A stretch of 64,000 bases of DNA from Psychroflexus salarius. Its GTDB lineage: Bacteria; Bacteroidota; Bacteroidia; Flavobacteriales; Flavobacteriaceae. This document shows positions 37,633 to 51,529 of this stretch, in pieces; position 1 is the first letter of the stretch, and the number at the start of each line of letters is the position of its first letter. The DNA is taken from positions 558,001 to 622,000 of the forward strand of contig NZ_FQTW01000001.1 of NCBI RefSeq assembly GCF_900129035.1. The letters are read 5' to 3'. The notes beneath the pieces are model-generated. The model saw only the letters and a program-made list of their open reading frames with translations. It was not told the DNA's origin and made no database searches. Position numbers and translations under genes: made by a program.

Positions 37633-38478
37633 TTAAGACTTATTTTTTAAGTAAATACCGTCACCATTCTTAATGATGATTTGCTTGTCTTTATACAAAC
37701 TCCCAATGGCTTTTTTAAATGCTTTTTTACTTAAATGAAGTGTTTGATAAATCGCTTCAGGCTTAGATTTATCATGAAGCGGTAAGTACCCTTTTTCTGT
37801 AGCTTTAAGGATATCATAAACCTTCTGCGCATTAGGTTCAATACTTTTGTAGCCAAATTTTTGTAAAGTGACATCAATTTTATTGTCAGGTCTCACCTTT
37901 TTGATGTAAGCTTTTAGTCGATCACCAGTTTTTAAATCAGCATAAACTTCGTCTTTATAAAGTAAACCAGCATGAATCTCGTTAATAATTACATTAAAAC
38001 CTAATTCTGTAGGATTGGTAATAATAATTTCAACTTCATCAAATTCATTTACTGTTAAAACAGAGTTATCTACAAATTTGTTTACTCTACTTGAAGCCAC
38101 TAGCCTATTGGTTTCTTCATCTAAGTAACAAAAAACCAAGTAATTATTGTTTGGTTTCATCTTGTAGGCTTGCTCGCTATGTGGCACAAATAGATGTTTT
38201 TCGAGATTCCAATCTAAAAATGCGCCAAAATCATTGCTATCAACACAAGTTAAAACTGCAAACTCATCAAGTTGTATTTTAGGCTCTAAAGTTGTGGCGA
38301 CAGGACGTTCTTCAAAATCTAAATAGACAAAAACTTCAATTGAATCGCCAATTTCATAGGTTTTTGGTTTGTATTTATTGGGAAGCAAAACTTCATCACC
38401 AGCTTCATTTTTTAAAAATAATCCAGGCGCAGTATCGCGATCAATTTCAAGCGTGTGTTTAAGGCCTAATTCAAGCAT
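37633..38478 (-). CDS. CvfB-like S1-domain RNA-binding protein
   Basis: A 281-residue protein of the CvfB/YitL family: tandem S1-type OB folds followed by a winged-helix end (KPEAIYQTLHLSKKAFKKAIGSLYKDKQI). S1-like strands are visible in EVLLPNKYKPKTYEIGDSIEVFVY-type and LKTGDRLKAYIKKVRPDNKIDV-type segments. The family is linked to RNA binding and virulence-factor regulation in Staphylococcus; its role in Bacteroidota is untested. The ATG at 38478 was chosen because the upstream start lies within a TACCTTTG box. Confidence 0.87.
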   Translation of the reverse strand: MLELGLKHTLEIDRDTAPGLFLKNEAGDEVLLPNKYKPKTYEIGDSIEVFVYLDFEERPVATTLEPKIQLDEFAVLTCVDSNDFGAFLDWNLEKHLFVPHSEQAYKMKPNNNYLVFCYLDEETNRLVASSRVNKFVDNSVLTVNEFDEVEIIITNPTELGFNVIINEIHAGLLYKDEVYADLKTGDRLKAYIKKVRPDNKIDVTLQKFGYKSIEPNAQKVYDILKATEKGYLPLHDKSKPEAIYQTLHLSKKAFKKAIGSLYKDKQIIIKNGDGIYLKNKS

Positions 38479-38492
38479 TGGTCTTTTTTTTG

Positions 38493-38500
38493 CAAAGGTA
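38493..38500 (-). promoter_or_regulatory. -7 box of the cvfB-like gene
   Basis: Minus-strand TACCTTTG, 14 bases before the ATG at 38478. Confidence 0.5.
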
Positions 38501-38555
38501 CACAAATATTAAAGAGCATTAAATTTAACCTGAAAGGCAATTCAACTCGACTTTA

Positions 38556-40283
38556 CTAACGAAATAAATGCTTATTGATATATTTAAAATAATTCAACAA
38601 AATCTGGTCATTTACTTCAGTAGGTGTAAATATTTCTAGAATTTTAGGCTTTTGTGAGGTTTCAAAAAATGAGCTCAACTCAACTTCCAACTCATTTAAA
38701 TTTTCTGCACTAAAATAGCTTAACCCAAACATTTTACTTAAATGTTTAGCTGTTAATTGATGCCTTGTCTCGAAATAGGTATGAAAATAATCGGCTTGCT
38801 TATCTCCTGGCAAGATTCTAAAAATACCACCGCCAGAATTATTAATTACAATAATTTTAAAATCAGATGTTAAGTAATTATTCCATAAAGCATTTGAATC
38901 GTAAAAAAAGCTTAAATCTCCAGTAATTATTGTGGTAGGATGCTGGCTTGCTAAAGCATAACCAATTGCTGTAGATGTACTGCCATCGATGCCACTAGTA
39001 CCACGATTTGAAAAGGCAATGAGTGGTGTTTTAGAATCGAATAAATTGGCATATCTTACAGTTGAACTGTTTGCAAAATGCATATGCTCGTTTTTTGGTA
39101 AGGCACTAAAAACTGAAGCAAACACTTTGAAGTCTGAATAATCAATTTCTTGAATATAGCGTTCTCGAATTGTTTCAATTCTTGTTTTTTGTTGATACCA
39201 ATGCTCAAAATAGTTTGATTCTACAGGCTGAAGTTTTGCAATAACTTGTTTAGAAAACTGCTTAACAGTTGACTTTAAGTGAATCGGATTTGTAAAAAAA
39301 GTGTCTAAGCAACGTTGCGGATGAACTTGATAATGCGCTTTTGGTTGATAAGTCCTTAAAAATGATTTTAATTTTTTACTTACCAACATACCACCTAAAC
39401 TCAACAATAGGTCAGGTTGAAGTCCTTTAAAATAAACTTCAGCATCATCTAGCTGTTCTATAGGAGCGATTAAAGCATCAATATTTTGAAAGAAATGCTT
39501 GTGAGCAATATTTGAAGTCACTTCAGTCATTACGATTACTGAAGGATCATTTGCTAAAGCTTCAACTAATTCTTTAGTAAAATCGAAATTAGAATTAACG
39601 CCAACTAACACGAGTTTTCTTTCAGCTGAATTCCAATCATTTACAAATTTTGAAACCAATTCTTCAGTAATTTTATTGATTTCAGGAAATTCTATAGCCG
39701 AAAGCGATTCAACTTCAGGAAGTTGGTTTTCAGTTGTATGATATAAAGGCTCATCAAAAGCCGCATTAATATGTACTGGTAATTGTTGCTGATAAGCAGT
39801 TAAAATGGCCGCTTGAACTTCAGTCTTGTTAAAATTAAAATCTTCTACTGAAATTTGTTGATGTGTATCATCTTTAAGATTAGCTGCATAACCAACATGT
39901 TCGCCAAAAAAATGGCGCTGCTTAATCGTTTGGCCATCGCCAATATCTAAAAGGTGACTTGGTCGATCTGCAGATAGAACAATTAAAGGTAATTGACTGT
40001 AGTATGCTTCTGTAACCGCAGGATAATAATTAGCCAATGCCGAACCCGATGTACAGATAACGGCAACAGGTCTTTGCAAATGCTGCGTCATACCTAAAGC
40101 AAAAAAAGCAGCCGAACGTTCATCAACAATACTGTAAGTATTGATACTTGGATGACTTGAAAACGCAATAGTTAATGGCGCATTTCTTGATCCTGGCGAA
40201 ATAACAACATGATTAATATGATTAAGCTCAAATGCTTTTACTAAAAGTTGTGCTGTAGCAATGCTTGAAAACTGTTGGCTCAT
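38556..40283 (-). CDS. menD: SEPHCHC synthase MenD
   Basis: A thiamine diphosphate-dependent enzyme of menaquinone synthesis joining isochorismate and 2-oxoglutarate. It is 575 residues long. The start matches the family (HVVISPGSRNAPLTIAF), the ERSAAFFALG segment holds the catalytic glutamate, and the ThDP-binding region GDLSFFYDSNALWN followed by NNSGGGIFRILPG is clear. It is third in a menI-menF-menD run on the minus strand. A TATCTTTG box ends 4 bases before the ATG, so an extra internal promoter is possible. Confidence 0.97.
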   Translation of the reverse strand: MSQQFSSIATAQLLVKAFELNHINHVVISPGSRNAPLTIAFSSHPSINTYSIVDERSAAFFALGMTQHLQRPVAVICTSGSALANYYPAVTEAYYSQLPLIVLSADRPSHLLDIGDGQTIKQRHFFGEHVGYAANLKDDTHQQISVEDFNFNKTEVQAAILTAYQQQLPVHINAAFDEPLYHTTENQLPEVESLSAIEFPEINKITEELVSKFVNDWNSAERKLVLVGVNSNFDFTKELVEALANDPSVIVMTEVTSNIAHKHFFQNIDALIAPIEQLDDAEVYFKGLQPDLLLSLGGMLVSKKLKSFLRTYQPKAHYQVHPQRCLDTFFTNPIHLKSTVKQFSKQVIAKLQPVESNYFEHWYQQKTRIETIRERYIQEIDYSDFKVFASVFSALPKNEHMHFANSSTVRYANLFDSKTPLIAFSNRGTSGIDGSTSTAIGYALASQHPTTIITGDLSFFYDSNALWNNYLTSDFKIIVINNSGGGIFRILPGDKQADYFHTYFETRHQLTAKHLSKMFGLSYFSAENLNELEVELSSFFETSQKPKILEIFTPTEVNDQILLNYFKYINKHLFR

Positions 40284-40334
40284 AACACAAAGATAAGAGA
40301 GTCTGCAAGTTTAAACAGAAACTAGCTCAGCAAT

Positions 40335-41450
40335 TTAAAGCACATTTAACATCGTTTGCGCCTTATTACAGGTTTCTTGCCATTCGGCTAATGCATTGCT
40401 TTTACTTGTAATACCTCCACCGACATAAATATAACAAGTCGCATCTTGAAAAGACATACAACGCAAGTTGACAAATAAATTTGAACTGGTTTTTAGACTT
40501 TTAAAAACTTGATTTTCTATATTTTGAGGGCGATTTGAACGTTTATTTTCAGACTTAAAATTAAGCTCACCGAAATAGCCGCTGTAAAACTGACGGTTGT
40601 AAGCTTCGTTTTGTTCTAAAAATTGTTTAGCAAGTTGAGTTGGTAAACCACAAACCGCTGGTGTAGGATGCAATTGAGCAATGACCTGTTGCAAAGATTG
40701 AGACTTGAGCTTAGCTTTGATTGTTGTTTTTAAATGAATTAATTGTCCTGCTTTAGATTCTGAGCGTTCGCTTTGATGTAATGTTTTTACATAGGGCTTT
40801 AAGTTATCAAGAATATGCTGTGTAACTAAATCTTGTTCTTCGTACTCCTTTGAAGTAAAAGGTTGAGCTGATAAGTCAGATTCATGTCTTGTACCAGCTA
40901 AAGCTACCGTTTCTAGATTTTGATGCTTTACTTTAAGCAGAGTTTCTGGTGAAGCACCAGCCCATAAGCCTACTTTGGGGTGGTACCAGACGTATGTCAT
41001 GGCGTCTGGATAAGTTGCCGTTAAGCGATGAAACAAATCGCTTACCTGAGGCACTTCAACTGGTAATTCTAAAACCCTTGACGTTACAATTTTCTTTAGT
41101 TCAGTTTGTTGAATACTGGCAATAGCTTTATTTACTAGTTCTTGATAAATTTCCGCTTGACGGGCATCTTCTTTATAATGAAACCCTTTAGAAAATGGTT
41201 GCTTTTCTAAAAACATTTGATGCGGAAAACTAAAACTATTGGTTTGCTTATGTGGAAAAATAATAGCCTTTTGAGATACATCAAAAGGTGCAAACACAAA
41301 ACCACTTTCATTTACAGTATCATTTAAGTAAAAAAGTTCTTGATCGGTTTGAGTCATCAAATTAACTTCGGCTTCTTGCGGTTTATGATACAGTACAAAT
41401 GGTAAATTTGCTTGATACTGTCGCTCTATAAGTTCTTTAAATTGTTGCAT
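40335..41450 (-). CDS. menF: Isochorismate synthase (chorismate-binding enzyme)
   Basis: Converts chorismate to isochorismate at the entry to menaquinone synthesis. It is 371 residues, at the short end for the family. The chorismate-binding fold motifs are visible: KKIVTSRVLELP, WAGASPETLL, VALAGTRH, HLKTTIKAKL, LHPTPAVCGLPTQ, FYSGYFGEL and the C-terminal YVGGGITSKSNALAEWQE. Its position next to menD and a thioesterase favours MenF over anthranilate or salicylate enzymes. Confidence 0.93.
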   Translation of the reverse strand: MQQFKELIERQYQANLPFVLYHKPQEAEVNLMTQTDQELFYLNDTVNESGFVFAPFDVSQKAIIFPHKQTNSFSFPHQMFLEKQPFSKGFHYKEDARQAEIYQELVNKAIASIQQTELKKIVTSRVLELPVEVPQVSDLFHRLTATYPDAMTYVWYHPKVGLWAGASPETLLKVKHQNLETVALAGTRHESDLSAQPFTSKEYEEQDLVTQHILDNLKPYVKTLHQSERSESKAGQLIHLKTTIKAKLKSQSLQQVIAQLHPTPAVCGLPTQLAKQFLEQNEAYNRQFYSGYFGELNFKSENKRSNRPQNIENQVFKSLKTSSNLFVNLRCMSFQDATCYIYVGGGITSKSNALAEWQETCNKAQTMLNVL

Positions 41451-41452
41451 GG

Positions 41453-41875
41453 TTAAGCTTTTGGTAAGGCGATAGTCGTCAATTTTAAAGCTGAAATTAA
41501 TTGTCCTTCAGCATTGGTTAGTTTAATATCCCAGACCTGAGTTGTGCGACCGCGATGTATAAACTGAGCTTTGGCAAAAACATCTCCTTTTTTCACGCTT
41601 CTAACATGATTAGCTGATATTTCCAGTCCACGAATCATGAATTTAGATGTATCTAAAAACACAAAACAAGCTGCACTACCAACACTTTCGGCAAGAGCGA
41701 CCATGGCGCCTCCGTGCAACACACCATCTGGTTGATGAACTTTAGGTGTTACTGGCATTTTAGCTGTTAAAAAGTCTTCACCAACATCTATATAAGTAAT
41801 TTCTAGTGTTTCCATCAGTGTGTTTGGTGTGACAGCATTGCAGGATTTAAGAATTTCAGACTTTGATTTATTCAT
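41453..41875 (-). CDS. menI: Hotdog thioesterase, probable DHNA-CoA thioesterase
   Basis: A 140-residue PaaI/YdiI-type hotdog thioesterase with the family core HQPDGVLHGGAMVALAES (catalytic Glu in the helix). It lies 2 bases from menF in a men operon, so hydrolysis of 1,4-dihydroxy-2-naphthoyl-CoA is the best guess. The family also includes phenylacetate-pathway enzymes, so the name rests partly on context. Confidence 0.87.
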   Translation of the reverse strand: MNKSKSEILKSCNAVTPNTLMETLEITYIDVGEDFLTAKMPVTPKVHQPDGVLHGGAMVALAESVGSAACFVFLDTSKFMIRGLEISANHVRSVKKGDVFAKAQFIHRGRTTQVWDIKLTNAEGQLISALKLTTIALPKA

Positions 41876-41919
41876 GTTTTATGTTTATTTGCATTGTAAA
41901 ATTACAAAAGCTTTTGCAA

Positions 41920-42561
41920 ATGGCTACTGATGAAAACAAAGTGAATTACACAACAACCAATACCTACTCAACTCTAAATAATTTAAACTCTAATACTGAG
42001 CAAGTTTGGATTGCATGCCATGGTATTGGTTATTTGAGTAGATACTTTATTCGGTATTTTAAAAATTTGCCTCAGCAGCATTATATTATTGCACCACAAG
42101 CGCCAGCAAAATATTACCAAACAAAAGATTTTAAATATGTTGGAGCGTCTTGGCTCACTAAAGAACAAACGGCATTAGAAATAGAAAATGTGCTGAATTA
42201 TTTAGATGCGGTTTGGCAAAACGAAAATTTGAAAGATTTACCATTAAATTTGATGGGATATTCACAAGGCGTTTCCATAGCCATGCGTTGGCTGGCAAGA
42301 CGTAAGTTGGTTTGCAACAACTTAATTATTCATTCGGGTAGCATTCCTAATGAATTTGAACCAGACGAATTTAAAGGTAAAGTAAACTCTAAAGTTCATT
42401 TGATTTATGGAAATAAAGATGAATATATTTCAGGTGAAAACTTAGAAACTCAGTTGAAGTTAGCAAAAGAATTATATAGCAATCAGCTTGAAATCCATGA
42501 ATTTGATGGTATACATGAAGTTAACCAAACACTCCTGAAAGATTTGGCTGAAGGTTTTTAG
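41920..42561 (+). CDS. Alpha/beta hydrolase (carboxylesterase-like)
   Basis: A 213-residue alpha/beta hydrolase of the phospholipase/carboxylesterase type. The nucleophile elbow GYSQG (in LMGYSQGVSIAMRW), an acid in YGNKDEYI and a histidine in DGIHEVN form a plausible triad; ACHGIGYLSR would be the oxyanion region. A longer frame begins at 41863, but it would overlap the divergent menI start, so the ATG at 41920 was preferred. It may serve the men pathway or be unrelated. Confidence 0.83.
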   Translation: MATDENKVNYTTTNTYSTLNNLNSNTEQVWIACHGIGYLSRYFIRYFKNLPQQHYIIAPQAPAKYYQTKDFKYVGASWLTKEQTALEIENVLNYLDAVWQNENLKDLPLNLMGYSQGVSIAMRWLARRKLVCNNLIIHSGSIPNEFEPDEFKGKVNSKVHLIYGNKDEYISGENLETQLKLAKELYSNQLEIHEFDGIHEVNQTLLKDLAEGF

Positions 42562-42590
42562 TTGAAGCCAGTAGTATAACAACTTAAAAA

Positions 42591-44384
42591 TTAATTAGTT
42601 TTAATAACTTTTTTAAAATAGCTATTGTTATTTAAGCTCAATTTTAAGACATAAACACCTGATTTTAAATGCGATAAGTTAATAGTTTTATTTCTAGGTT
42701 TTTGGCTAAACATAAGTTGAGATTTTAAATTATAAACTTCAACTAAGTTAATATCTGCTGTGGTATTAAATTTAATTTTAGATTTAAAAGGGTTAGGATA
42801 AACTTGAAGTTCAGGCGAGTCAAATTCATCGTGATTTAAAGAAACTTCATTAAAAACTAAACTAAAACGATTTGTACTAACCGAAGCTTGAATATTAGAG
42901 TCTACTTGAAAATTATAAGTATTAACTTCATTAAGGCTAAGTTGTGTTAATGAATTTAAATAATGATCCCTCAGATAAACTTGTTTTTGATTAAAATTGC
43001 TAAGATCTACCTCTAAATTATAATTAGTTTTTCGATAATTATTGGTAAAAATAGAAATTGTATCTGATTCTAATTCAGCTATTTTAGCAAGATTAGTATA
43101 TTGTTGATTTACAATTACCGCAATATTTTCATCGTTATTGAAAAGCTTAGAAGCTAATATTGTACCAAGCGCATTAAATTTCAAAACTACAGCATCTAAA
43201 ACTTCAGATGTTTGGTTTGATTTAAGATTTAAAACTATTTGTTCTGATAGACTTAAAATTTGATATTGTGGTTCCGTGTTGTTTTTACCTGCTTCTTCAA
43301 AGTCTATTGAAACATTGCCTGCACCGCTAGCTTGAATAAAAATAGACTGCCAAGGCTGTAAATATTGGTTTGCAGGCGAATCTACGTTATTATTTGTGTT
43401 ATCACTTAAATCTACGGTCACATAAGCTCCCCTTGTATTAATTGTGGGATCGTAAACATAAATAAAGTTTGTGTTTAGACCGGTGCTAGATTGCAAAGCC
43501 GATTTAATATCTATTACTGAGTGATAAGGATTTCCTATCATGAAGAAATTGTCAGCTGAATTAGCTGTAAAATTAAACGAATGTGTTCCTAAAGTCGGGT
43601 TACCTCTTAAGCGTAAGGTTGTTGCAGGACCAATAGCAAAATTAGAATTCAGACTTGAAGCTCTGCTACCTCTAATTAAAAGCGTATAAGTTTCACCTTT
43701 AGAAAGTGTTTTAGTATTTGTATTATCAAAACTATCCCAAGCGAAATTAGTATTATCCCATTGATATGCTGAAGCGTTTCCAGTTAAAGTAGCGTCAAAG
43801 CCTAACAAGCCTTGAGCATTACCAGTAATATGTGTGCCATAACCAATTGAATCGTTGAGGTTATCTTCAGGATAATCTGTGCCTGTGTTGTTTTGATTTT
43901 CTTGCAAATTGTACCTGACAGAAGCTGTAGTGCTAACAGGTGAGGAGAAATAACGAAATGCACGATTACTTTGTGGCAAATACTTTTCTACAATAAAATT
44001 GCCTTCTATTGTACCACCGCTACTTTGATTTATAATAGCTGTTAAAGTATCGCTACTTTTTAAAGTTAAACGTTCATTAGCTTTTAGATTACCACCATTT
44101 ATTTTAAAATTTCTTATCACCGATTGATAACCACTTACAATTTCAACTGTATTAGAAGTTTTATTGATTGATAAGTTCTCTATCATTCCATCACCTTTAA
44201 TTGATTGCAATTTCCCTTGAGAAAACTCGATAAAATCACTTCCGACCAATAAACCATTATTGTTCAAATCACCCAAGATATGTAGCGTTGAATCAATTTT
44301 AACTTGTTGAGCACTTCCCACGTAAAATTGAGAAAATACACTTGATTGAATAAAAAGTAAAACTAATAGTATTAATAATCGCAT
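42591..44384 (-). CDS. Large secreted protein with T9SS sorting domain, paralogue of 1495-7371
   Basis: A 597-residue exported protein with a signal peptide ending SSVFSQ. After a beta-rich head, the segment PQSNRAFRYFSSPVSTT, then GTHITGN, a TLLIRGSRAS strand, FIYVYDPTINTRGAYV, and a YLQPWQSIFIQ strand follow in the same order as residues about 1466-1725 of the giant protein. The terminal module (KLFNNDENIAV, TNYNLEV, RFSLVF) and the sorting domain (VYPNPFKSKI) also match. Function is unknown; it is presumably cell-surface or secreted. Confidence 0.87.
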   Translation of the reverse strand: MRLLILLVLLFIQSSVFSQFYVGSAQQVKIDSTLHILGDLNNNGLLVGSDFIEFSQGKLQSIKGDGMIENLSINKTSNTVEIVSGYQSVIRNFKINGGNLKANERLTLKSSDTLTAIINQSSGGTIEGNFIVEKYLPQSNRAFRYFSSPVSTTASVRYNLQENQNNTGTDYPEDNLNDSIGYGTHITGNAQGLLGFDATLTGNASAYQWDNTNFAWDSFDNTNTKTLSKGETYTLLIRGSRASSLNSNFAIGPATTLRLRGNPTLGTHSFNFTANSADNFFMIGNPYHSVIDIKSALQSSTGLNTNFIYVYDPTINTRGAYVTVDLSDNTNNNVDSPANQYLQPWQSIFIQASGAGNVSIDFEEAGKNNTEPQYQILSLSEQIVLNLKSNQTSEVLDAVVLKFNALGTILASKLFNNDENIAVIVNQQYTNLAKIAELESDTISIFTNNYRKTNYNLEVDLSNFNQKQVYLRDHYLNSLTQLSLNEVNTYNFQVDSNIQASVSTNRFSLVFNEVSLNHDEFDSPELQVYPNPFKSKIKFNTTADINLVEVYNLKSQLMFSQKPRNKTINLSHLKSGVYVLKLSLNNNSYFKKVIKTN

Positions 44385-44491
44385 AGCTTTTTTTTATAAA
44401 AATAATATAATTTTAGCAAAAAATATTAATTTAAAGCAAATATCATTAAAAAAAATTGTAATTTAAACCTATTAATATTAAAACCTCAGCC

Positions 44492-45910
44492 ATGAAAAAG
44501 TTATTAATCTTACTTATTTTCCCTTTTTTAGTTAGTGCACAAATTGGAATTGGTACTGAAAATCCTGATGCTTCAGCCATATTAGAAATTAAATCTACAG
44601 AAAGTGGTGTGTTGTTACCTAGAATGACGACATCAGAAAGAAATAGTATAGCTACTCCAGCTGATGGGTTAACAGTTTATGATACAACTGCTAATAGTTA
44701 TTTCTACTACGATGGTGATCTAGCCGAATGGTTAAGCTTGTCTAGCTCAAAAAACATTAGAGACAATTATGTGATTGTTAAATCTGAAAGTGATTTTCCA
44801 GAACCAACTGGAGGCGTTATTACCTTAAATGAAGATACTTATTACGAAATTAATGGTCTTATCACTTTAACAAATACGATAGATTTGAACGGTGCTTATC
44901 TTGCGGGTAAAGATGTTGGCGAAGATATCCTCTCTAGAACTTCCGGGACTATAATCCAATCAAGTGCAGGTGGTCTTATAAAAAATATTAGCCTTAATGG
45001 TGGACAAACATTTAATATCACTGGCGGAAGCTTATTAACAATTCAAAACTCAATTATATCAAACGCCACTACAGTTGGCAGTATAAGTAATGTTGGAGTG
45101 GCATTTTTAAATATTCTTCAATATACAAATAACAGTGATGGTGTTACATTTAGTGACATCAATACGTTATTATTAAACAATCAAGCTTGGCTAAGCTCTA
45201 ATTCAGGTGTTTATGAGACATATTCTGGTACTTTTGACTTAATCCAGAAAGTAAGTGGTTTTTTTGATGTAAGTACAGGAAATACCGCCATAGATGTTTC
45301 TTCAAACCCAAATGTTACGAATGGTGTTATTTTAAATACTGTATTTAAAGGCACTGCCACTGATTACATTAATGAATACACAACAGGTGCTGGCATCAAT
45401 TTTAACAAATCTTGGTATATCAATTCTCCAGGAATTAAAAATGAATATGATGATATTGCAACTGGTAATATTTACTATGATGGTAGCCTTTCAACAGGGT
45501 TTGGCCAAGAAATTGATGGTGTTTCAGGTGTAAAGTTATCAGGTGATACATCAAGCTCTTCATTGCTGAGGTTTGACACAAATTCGCAAAGTAATCGTTT
45601 AAGATATATTGGTAAAACAACAAGAAATTTTAGCTTCAAAGCAAGCTTGAGTGTTAGAGTTGCTGAAACTATAGCTGATTTTTATGCGTTTTACATTGTT
45701 AAAAACGGAACAACCCAAATTCTTAATAGTAAATCAATATTTTATAATGACAACAATCTAGTTGTAAAAAGTATTAGTTTATCAGGAAATTTAGAACTTA
45801 AAGAAAATGATTACATTGAAATTTACGTAGAGCGTTTAACCAATAATATCGGGCTCTTAAGTAGTTTAAGCAGCTTAGTTGTGTTTTCAATGAATTTAAC
45901 TATAGATTAA
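44492..45910 (+). CDS. Secreted protein with IGIGT-type N-terminal repeat head and beta-helix-like body
   Basis: A 472-residue protein with a signal peptide ending LVSAQ. It is followed by IGIGTENPDASAILEIKS, GVLLPRMTTSERN and GLTVYDTTANSYFYYDG, the head found in many Bacteroidota surface and phage-tail-fibre-like proteins. The middle (about 110-330) is repetitive, with short strand-turn units rich in Asn, Ile, Thr and Gly that suggest a parallel beta-helix. The last 120 residues look like a beta-sandwich. There is no T9SS sorting domain. Function is unknown; it is divergent from the T9SS gene at 42591. Confidence 0.75.
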   Translation: MKKLLILLIFPFLVSAQIGIGTENPDASAILEIKSTESGVLLPRMTTSERNSIATPADGLTVYDTTANSYFYYDGDLAEWLSLSSSKNIRDNYVIVKSESDFPEPTGGVITLNEDTYYEINGLITLTNTIDLNGAYLAGKDVGEDILSRTSGTIIQSSAGGLIKNISLNGGQTFNITGGSLLTIQNSIISNATTVGSISNVGVAFLNILQYTNNSDGVTFSDINTLLLNNQAWLSSNSGVYETYSGTFDLIQKVSGFFDVSTGNTAIDVSSNPNVTNGVILNTVFKGTATDYINEYTTGAGINFNKSWYINSPGIKNEYDDIATGNIYYDGSLSTGFGQEIDGVSGVKLSGDTSSSSLLRFDTNSQSNRLRYIGKTTRNFSFKASLSVRVAETIADFYAFYIVKNGTTQILNSKSIFYNDNNLVVKSISLSGNLELKENDYIEIYVERLTNNIGLLSSLSSLVVFSMNLTID

Positions 45911-45970
45911 AAGCGCCTAAAATAAAAATCTTCTAAATTTAAATATTACTAACTATTCTCTAAAAATTAT

Positions 45971-45998
45971 AAAAGCCAGCGTTTACACGCTGGCTTTT
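45971..45998. terminator. Bidirectional terminator upstream of the katG stop
   Basis: AAAAGCCAGCG/CGCTGGCTTTT stem with a 6-base loop and T-runs on both sides, between convergent genes. Confidence 0.92.
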
Positions 45999-46022
45999 AA
46001 ATTAATAAACAATCAAAAAACA

Positions 46023-48311
<2,289 letters not shown>

Positions 48312-48324
48312 TTAATTAATGAAT

Positions 48325-48332
48325 CAAAAATA
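48325..48332 (-). promoter_or_regulatory. -7 box of katG
   Basis: Minus-strand TATTTTTG, 25 bases before the katG ATG. The remaining 175 bases to ligA hold nothing I can identify. Confidence 0.4.
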
Positions 48333-48508
48333 AATATACGAATATCTAAAACAATAAGTAAATCATATTTTAATACAATGGTTTGATAAGCTAACCTTAT
48401 AGTTGTGAATTAGCGCTGTGTGATGTCTTTAAATAATCTATAAATAATTTGATTTATCCAAGGCTAATCCTTTCATTTACCTTGAGTTTAAAATAGCACT
48501 TAAGTGGT

Positions 48509-50509
<2,001 letters not shown>

Positions 50510-50596
50510 TCAATTAATATTTTTGATAAAAATACAACTTCGATTAAATTGACTCAAAATTATAATTCAAAAACTGATGTCATAAGTAGAAAAGAT

Positions 50597-51472
50597 TTAT
50601 TTTTCTTTAAATGGTTGCATTAATTGACCAAAAAAGTCTTGTGGGTAATCTTCTACTTTTTCAAAACCTAAATTAATATTTTTACCTTCTTTCGGAATGT
50701 AAGCTGTTTTAAAAATATAATCCCAAATACTCAAAGAAATACCAAAATTCATTCCGTAGCTGTGCGACTCTGGTAAAGCTTTAGAATGATGCCAAATATG
50801 CATTTTTGGGTTATTAAAAATATAACCTAACCACCCATAATTCCATGGCAAATTGGCGTGATTTAAATGACCGATAAACACACTGAACATATGCACCACG
50901 AAAAATTGCTCAATACCGAACCCAATCATCGCTAAGGGAATGTATTGAACAGATTTATAGATAATAGTTTCCATAAAATGAAATCTAAAATGAGCTGCAA
51001 AACCCATTTCTTGCACACTGTGATGAACTTTGTGAAATTTCCATAACCAAGGTTGTTTATGAAGTTGTACGTGAACAAACCATTGAATAAAATCGGCGAC
51101 AACAAACATGATTAGAAGTTGTGACCAAACAGGCATACTTTGCAGTTCTATGGCTACGATGTTAGAAATACCAAACCAAGCCAAAACATCATTAAATAAG
51201 TTAACACCGATGTTTGATAGTGCATTGTAGCCAATTAAAGAAAATAGAAAAAAGTTGAAAAAAATATAAAATACATCGAGCCAGAAACCTTTGCGCAGAA
51301 CTTTTTGTCCCTTTCGCCAAGGCAATATAATTTCAAATAAAAGCACCAATATTGAAAGTGCCAATAACCAATAAAAGTAATTGGTTAAATGTGGGTTGGC
51401 AATTTCTGAAACTAAGTAATTAAAATAACCTACGAAAGATTCTTCAACTATATTTAGATACTTCTCTAACAT
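50597..51472 (-). CDS. Sterol desaturase / fatty acid hydroxylase superfamily protein
   Basis: A 291-residue integral membrane di-iron enzyme. The histidine boxes are visible: HVQLHKQPWLWKFHKVHHS, HLNHANL and HIWHHSK. It has about four to five membrane helices. Members hydroxylate or desaturate fatty acids, sterols or carotenoids; the substrate here is unknown. A TATTTTTG box lies only 4 bases before the ATG. Confidence 0.9.
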   Translation of the reverse strand: MLEKYLNIVEESFVGYFNYLVSEIANPHLTNYFYWLLALSILVLLFEIILPWRKGQKVLRKGFWLDVFYIFFNFFLFSLIGYNALSNIGVNLFNDVLAWFGISNIVAIELQSMPVWSQLLIMFVVADFIQWFVHVQLHKQPWLWKFHKVHHSVQEMGFAAHFRFHFMETIIYKSVQYIPLAMIGFGIEQFFVVHMFSVFIGHLNHANLPWNYGWLGYIFNNPKMHIWHHSKALPESHSYGMNFGISLSIWDYIFKTAYIPKEGKNINLGFEKVEDYPQDFFGQLMQPFKEK

Positions 51473-51529
51473 ATTACAAAAATAGACATTCTATGCCCTA
51501 GTAATTGTAACACAAATCACAAAAAGCCT

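Noticed and set aside
41905-41916. Perfect 12-bp palindrome CAAAAGCTTTTG between menI and the hydrolase gene
   Set aside because: A single AT-rich palindrome with no second copy or box spacing; not enough for an operator call.
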